Of a stretch of DNA of 64,000 nucleotides, positions 60,589 through 64,000 are shown piece by piece. The stretch lies in assembly GCF_000423945.1 (NCBI RefSeq), contig NZ_AUIY01000013.1, positions 62,001 through 126,000 on the forward strand. The letters run 5' to 3'. Position 1 is the first letter of the stretch. Every line of letters begins with the position of its first letter. Position numbers and translations under genes: made by a program. The notes beneath the pieces are model-generated. The model saw nothing but the letters and a program-made list of their open reading frames with translations. It was not told where the DNA came from and made no database searches. The stretch is from Butyrivibrio sp. XPD2002 (lineage in GTDB: Bacteria; Bacillota; Clostridia; Lachnospirales; Lachnospiraceae).

Positions 60589-61643
60589 TTGAACGCACCT
60601 CCCAGCATGTTCTGAAGATAGGGATCTGCGCCGTAGCGGCCTTCAAGGTATTGCTTGTCATAGGAGGCTGTATTCTTGATTAGTGTTCCGTCCTCGCTTC
60701 TCATTTCATGTAAAGAATATACATCACTTTCGTGTGCTTCATTTTCTGCTGCAAACCAGATTTCATCACGGCGGAAGATGGAGTTTTTCATAGTCGACAT
60801 ATCATGGGAAGTGAAAAGCAACTGAGCACCGTGACGGTTTATCTCTTTATTTTTAAAAAGAAGGATCACATAACGCAGAAGCTTCGGGTGGAGTTTGGCA
60901 TCAAGCTCGTCAATGATGACAAGTCTTCCTTCACGTAGAGCTAGTAGGATAACTGGCAGAGCGGAGATAAGCTTCTTTGTTCCATCTGATTCTTCTGTGA
61001 ATGACAGCTCATATTCCTTTTTTCCAAGCTTGCGCTTCATGTAAAGCTGTTTACTGTCTTCATCATAGCGATAGTCCGTAATGTCGATATCCATATCATT
61101 CAGAGCACTGATGAACTGGCTCTTATTTTCTGTATACTTTTCCAGCATGATTTGGTGCTCAATCATCGGATTTGCGTAGCTTCTGATGATGCAACTTTCA
61201 AACCAGGTCATTACTTCGCTGATTTCAGGGATATCGTAGTTGATGGCAAGGAATGAAAGATAGGGCATCTTCGGATTTACATTTTTGTTGATGCTTTTTT
61301 TGTTGATACTGTATCCGAGGGTAATATCATTCATTTCGCGGTCAAAAAGCTCGGCAGTTTTCTTGGCAGTGACAGCTTTACGAGTCAGTGACTCAGAAAC
61401 TACTTCATCATCCTTTAGGGCAATATAGTAGCAGTATAGGTTGCTTCCTGTTAAGAAAAATAGCTTGAACTCTGTCGGTTCATCAGCTGACACATCGTCA
61501 AATAAGAATGGGATGGCATCAACCCTCTGCTGAAGGATGAGCGGTTGACGGTTCTTTTCTAACTCATGTACAGGCTTTACTATGGTGGAAATCACACATG
61601 ATAGAGCCTGGAGCAGGTTGGACTTACCACACCTTTTAGCATT
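60585..61643 (-). pseudogene. RloA-like AAA ATPase, N-terminally truncated with altered Walker A
   Basis: Its conserved C-terminal half is intact: FTEESDGTKKLISALPVILL, LVIIDELDAKLHP (Walker B), LLFTSHDMSTM and ALPVILLALREGRLVI. Reading upstream of the GTG at 61595 in the same frame gives SNAKRCGKSNLLQAL at 61620-61643, a damaged Walker A where the first Gly is Asn. The frame then has no start before a stop at 61701. The first 25-40 residues of the family are missing, so the gene is broken. Confidence 0.75.
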
Positions 61644-61782
61644 GGAGACCGTGCACTGTCTCTTACAAAAAAATGTGGGAAGTTTTCTCTTCTTATAGTA
61701 TTATTTTATAGGATTTATGAATAAGTTAAATACAACCTGTAAACATAACAGTTTAATAGGTAACAAGATATAAGGAGAAGGT

Positions 61783-63483
61783 GTGAAAACGGTTAAATTT
61801 AGTGAGATCGAATATAAGCGCCCGGATATGGAGGCGCTTAAAAAAGCTCTGGAAGAAGCTACTGCAAAGGTTCTTAATGCCAAGAGCTATGAGGAAGTCA
61901 GGGACGCGTACTATGCTCTGCAGGAGCGTGAGCAGGCGGATGAGACAATGTCTACTCTGGCTTACGTCCGCAATACTATCAATATGAAGGATGAGTTTTA
62001 CGACAAAGAGATCAAATGGCTTCAGGAAGAATTTGCCAATACCATCCCTCAGTACAATGCTTATGAGAAGGCTCTTACACAGTCTAAATTCAGACCGGAA
62101 TTCGAGGCTGAATTTGGTGCCCAGCTCCTTAGAACGATGGATGCTTCACTGATGACGAGTGATGAAAAGATTATCCCTGAGACAATACGCACTGAGCAGC
62201 TTGGTCAGGAATACTCCAAGACAACCGCAAGTGCGGTGACAGATTTCAGGGGAGAAGAGTGCAATTTTTATGGACTTCTCAAGCACATGCAGAGTACAGA
62301 CCGCGCAGAGCGCAAGGAAGCTTTTGAAGCATGGGCTGCGCTTTATGAAAAAATCAGTCCCGAGCTTGAGGCGCAGTATGGAGAGATGGTAAAACTCCGC
62401 AACGAAATGGCTCTTAAGATGGGCTTTAAAAGCTATACTGATATGGCATATATCGATAGGAACCGCTTTGATTATAAGCAGGAAGATGCAGCAAAATTCC
62501 GCGAACAGGTCAGAGAGATAATCACACCCGCTGTTGCAAAGTTACGCAAGGCGCAGCAGGAAAAACTTGGCATAGATAAACTTTATTTCTATGACGAGGA
62601 GTTGAAATTCCCTGATGGAAATGCTGCACCTATCGGAAGCGCAAAGGAGCTTGTGGACAAGGCACAGAGGATGTACAGAGAGATGAGTGCTGAGACCGGA
62701 GAGTTCTTTGATTTCATGAAAGAATATGAACTCTTTGATCTGGAGACCAGACCGGGGAAACGCATGGGAGGCTACATGACATCCATGCCCCTTTTCAAGG
62801 CTCCCTTCATCTTCAGTAATTTCAACGGAACTTCGGCAGATGTAGATGTCCTTACCCACGAGGCCGGTCACGCATTCCAGGGATATCTTGCTATGAGATC
62901 AATTCAGGTGAATGCACTTCGCGGCTCAACAGCTGAGATAAATGAGATTCATTCCATGTCCATGGAGCACTTTGCTTATCCCTGGATGGAACTGTTCTTT
63001 GGCGATAATACTGAGAAATATGTTACTTCACATCTTTTTGATGCGCTCAGTACAATTCCTTATCTGGTAAGTGTTGATAAATTCCAGCATGAGGTTTATG
63101 CACATCCTGAGTACACAGCAGCTGACTGGAAAAGAACATGGCACGAGATAGAGCAGAAGTACATGCCATGGCGCGATTATGATGGAAATGAATTCCTGGA
63201 GGCAGGCGGTTTCTGGATGCAGAAGCAGCACATTTTCCTTTATCCTTTCTACTACATCGAATATGCTATGTCACAGATTTGTGCGTTCCAGTACTATGGT
63301 CGCATGAAAGAGGATAGAAAGGCAGCCTGGGAGGACTATCTACGCCTTTGCCGCGCAGGTGGAACAAAAGGATACTTAGAGCTTCTCAAGATTGGTAATC
63401 TTCTTAGTCCTTTTGAAGTCGGAACAGTTGAAAAGAGCACGGCTCACGTAATTGAGGAGCTTTCAAAGCGCTATATGGCGTAA
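61783..63483 (+). CDS. pepF: Oligoendopeptidase F, M3 family metallopeptidase
   Basis: This 566-aa protein starts at GTG 61783, behind AAGGAGAAGG. It has the M3 zinc motif HExxH in DVLTHEAGHAFQGYL near residue 365, with the downstream Glu in NEIHSMSMEHFAYP, and IEYAMSQICAFQYYGRMKED near the C-terminus. M3 oligoendopeptidases cut peptides of about 5-20 residues in the cytoplasm and recycle amino acids. The length fits the Clostridial form. It stands alone. Confidence 0.94.
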   Translation: MKTVKFSEIEYKRPDMEALKKALEEATAKVLNAKSYEEVRDAYYALQEREQADETMSTLAYVRNTINMKDEFYDKEIKWLQEEFANTIPQYNAYEKALTQSKFRPEFEAEFGAQLLRTMDASLMTSDEKIIPETIRTEQLGQEYSKTTASAVTDFRGEECNFYGLLKHMQSTDRAERKEAFEAWAALYEKISPELEAQYGEMVKLRNEMALKMGFKSYTDMAYIDRNRFDYKQEDAAKFREQVREIITPAVAKLRKAQQEKLGIDKLYFYDEELKFPDGNAAPIGSAKELVDKAQRMYREMSAETGEFFDFMKEYELFDLETRPGKRMGGYMTSMPLFKAPFIFSNFNGTSADVDVLTHEAGHAFQGYLAMRSIQVNALRGSTAEINEIHSMSMEHFAYPWMELFFGDNTEKYVTSHLFDALSTIPYLVSVDKFQHEVYAHPEYTAADWKRTWHEIEQKYMPWRDYDGNEFLEAGGFWMQKQHIFLYPFYYIEYAMSQICAFQYYGRMKEDRKAAWEDYLRLCRAGGTKGYLELLKIGNLLSPFEVGTVEKSTAHVIEELSKRYMA

Positions 63484-63531
63484 ATAAAAAACGAAATAAT
63501 ACATAATGAAAAAAGATTGGGGAATTATGAA

Positions 63532-64000
63532 ATGAAAAAAGTTTGGGGAAATCTGCTACTCTTTATCACATCATTTATGTGTGTGATAGCTTTATTTGGA
63601 TTCGGGTCCATAAACTCGAAAGCTGCAACAAGTGTTAAGGCACCAACAGAAGTAGGCTTTGATAGCCGATTCTATACATTCAAGGCAGTATCAGAAGGAT
63701 ATTATACTGTTTTTATCACAAATGGGGATACGAAAATTTATAAAAGTTCAGAAAAGAAATACCCTGCTAACGCTAAGCCGAGTGCAGTTCCTTTTTTCTA
63801 TGAAAGTCTGGATAATTTGGGGAAAATCACCTTATATGTGGTATGTTCTCCAAGCCCCAAAAACTATAACACGCTGAAAAAATATCAATCTGATAAAGAG
63901 TGCAAAATTACAAAAGTATCAAAGACACTATCCCAAAGAACGCCCAAAGTTGAAGGCATCAAGGTAGAAGTAGATAACAGTAGAACTCCTGCCATTAGGT
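63532..64000 (+). CDS. Secreted protein of unknown function (3' end outside window)
   Basis: The ATG at 63532 is followed by a signal peptide (LLLFITSFMCVIALFGFG core, cleavage near NSKAA, residue 30). The visible 156 residues form a beta-rich domain (FYTFKAVSEGYYTVFITNGD, ITLYVVCSPSPKNYNTLKKY) resembling small Ig/jelly-roll-like modules of Lachnospiraceae surface proteins. The function cannot be told from the visible part. Confidence 0.7.
   Translation, partial: MKKVWGNLLLFITSFMCVIALFGFGSINSKAATSVKAPTEVGFDSRFYTFKAVSEGYYTVFITNGDTKIYKSSEKKYPANAKPSAVPFFYESLDNLGKITLYVVCSPSPKNYNTLKKYQSDKECKITKVSKTLSQRTPKVEGIKVEVDNSRTPAIR

Noticed and set aside
1-64000. tRNA, rRNA, tmRNA and other structured RNA genes
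   Set aside because: No cloverleaf with a TTCGANNC arm, and no 16S/23S conserved segment, was found in the intergenic regions by eye. A covariance-model scan would be needed to exclude weak candidates.

Overview
The window looks like a piece of a Firmicutes chromosome, most likely a rumen or gut Lachnospiraceae of the Butyrivibrio/Pseudobutyrivibrio kind. The DNA is moderately AT-rich by eye. Shine-Dalgarno sites are strong (AGGAGG). The gene content is typical of that family: YesM/YesN-type two-component pairs with sugar ABC importers, large lipoprotein solute-binding proteins, LytTR-DUF3021 modules, CPBP membrane proteases, BspA-like LRR proteins and TTG/GTG starts. No rRNA, tRNA or CRISPR was recognised. 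The species assignment is inference from gene content only.

Layout. 1-12 kb is mostly core-like metabolism: an FMN alpha-hydroxy-acid oxidase (cut by the window edge), a membrane XRE regulator, a serpin lipoprotein, glycerate kinase with a LysR regulator and a MetE-like protein, two flavodoxin-fold reductases with a TIGR04076 protein, CstA and a beta-propeller membrane protein. 12-27 kb is signalling and transport. It holds a large solute-binding lipoprotein with a clear promoter/operator, an operon of a GT4 glycosyltransferase with an amino-acid permease and an ABC ATPase fused to a degenerate RsbW-like domain, an exported propeller-like protein, and a hybrid histidine kinase with a solute-binding protein and a secreted nucleoside hydrolase. 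An ABC exporter with LytTR and DUF3021 closes this part. 27-49 kb is an accessory, decaying region of small membrane proteins, several truncated genes, a segmental duplication of a lipoprotein/lipase unit, an envelope-stress-like cluster (PspC, DUF4342), SdpI, KptA, VapBC, and an AAA+ ATPase with a lysine-rich protein. 49-58 kb is one polysaccharide-use locus: YesM kinase, YesN regulator, sugar-binding protein, two permeases, esterase and glycoside hydrolase. 58-64 kb holds small genes, a wrecked RloA/RloB-type defence pair, oligoendopeptidase F and the start of a secreted protein.

The most unusual signal is a pair of intergenic arrays, 8834-9062 (8 sites) and 27762-28052 (10 sites). In both, an octamer close to CTAC(G/T)TGA recurs in strictly alternating orientation about every 31.5 bp, which is three helical turns, with unrelated 22-25 nt spacers. 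I know no described element with this architecture; BIME/REP mosaics are the nearest analogy. A second phased signal lies at 47099-47211, in front of the AAA+ ATPase gene, where TGTA recurs on a roughly 10 bp ladder. Other points of interest are an ABC-ATPase/RsbW-like fusion, LytTR-type direct repeats 21 bp apart upstream of the LytTR operon, a duplication whose first copy lost its lipase gene at a 5 bp microhomology, an internally deleted DUF805 gene, and a perfect 26 bp inverted repeat at 41574-41640.
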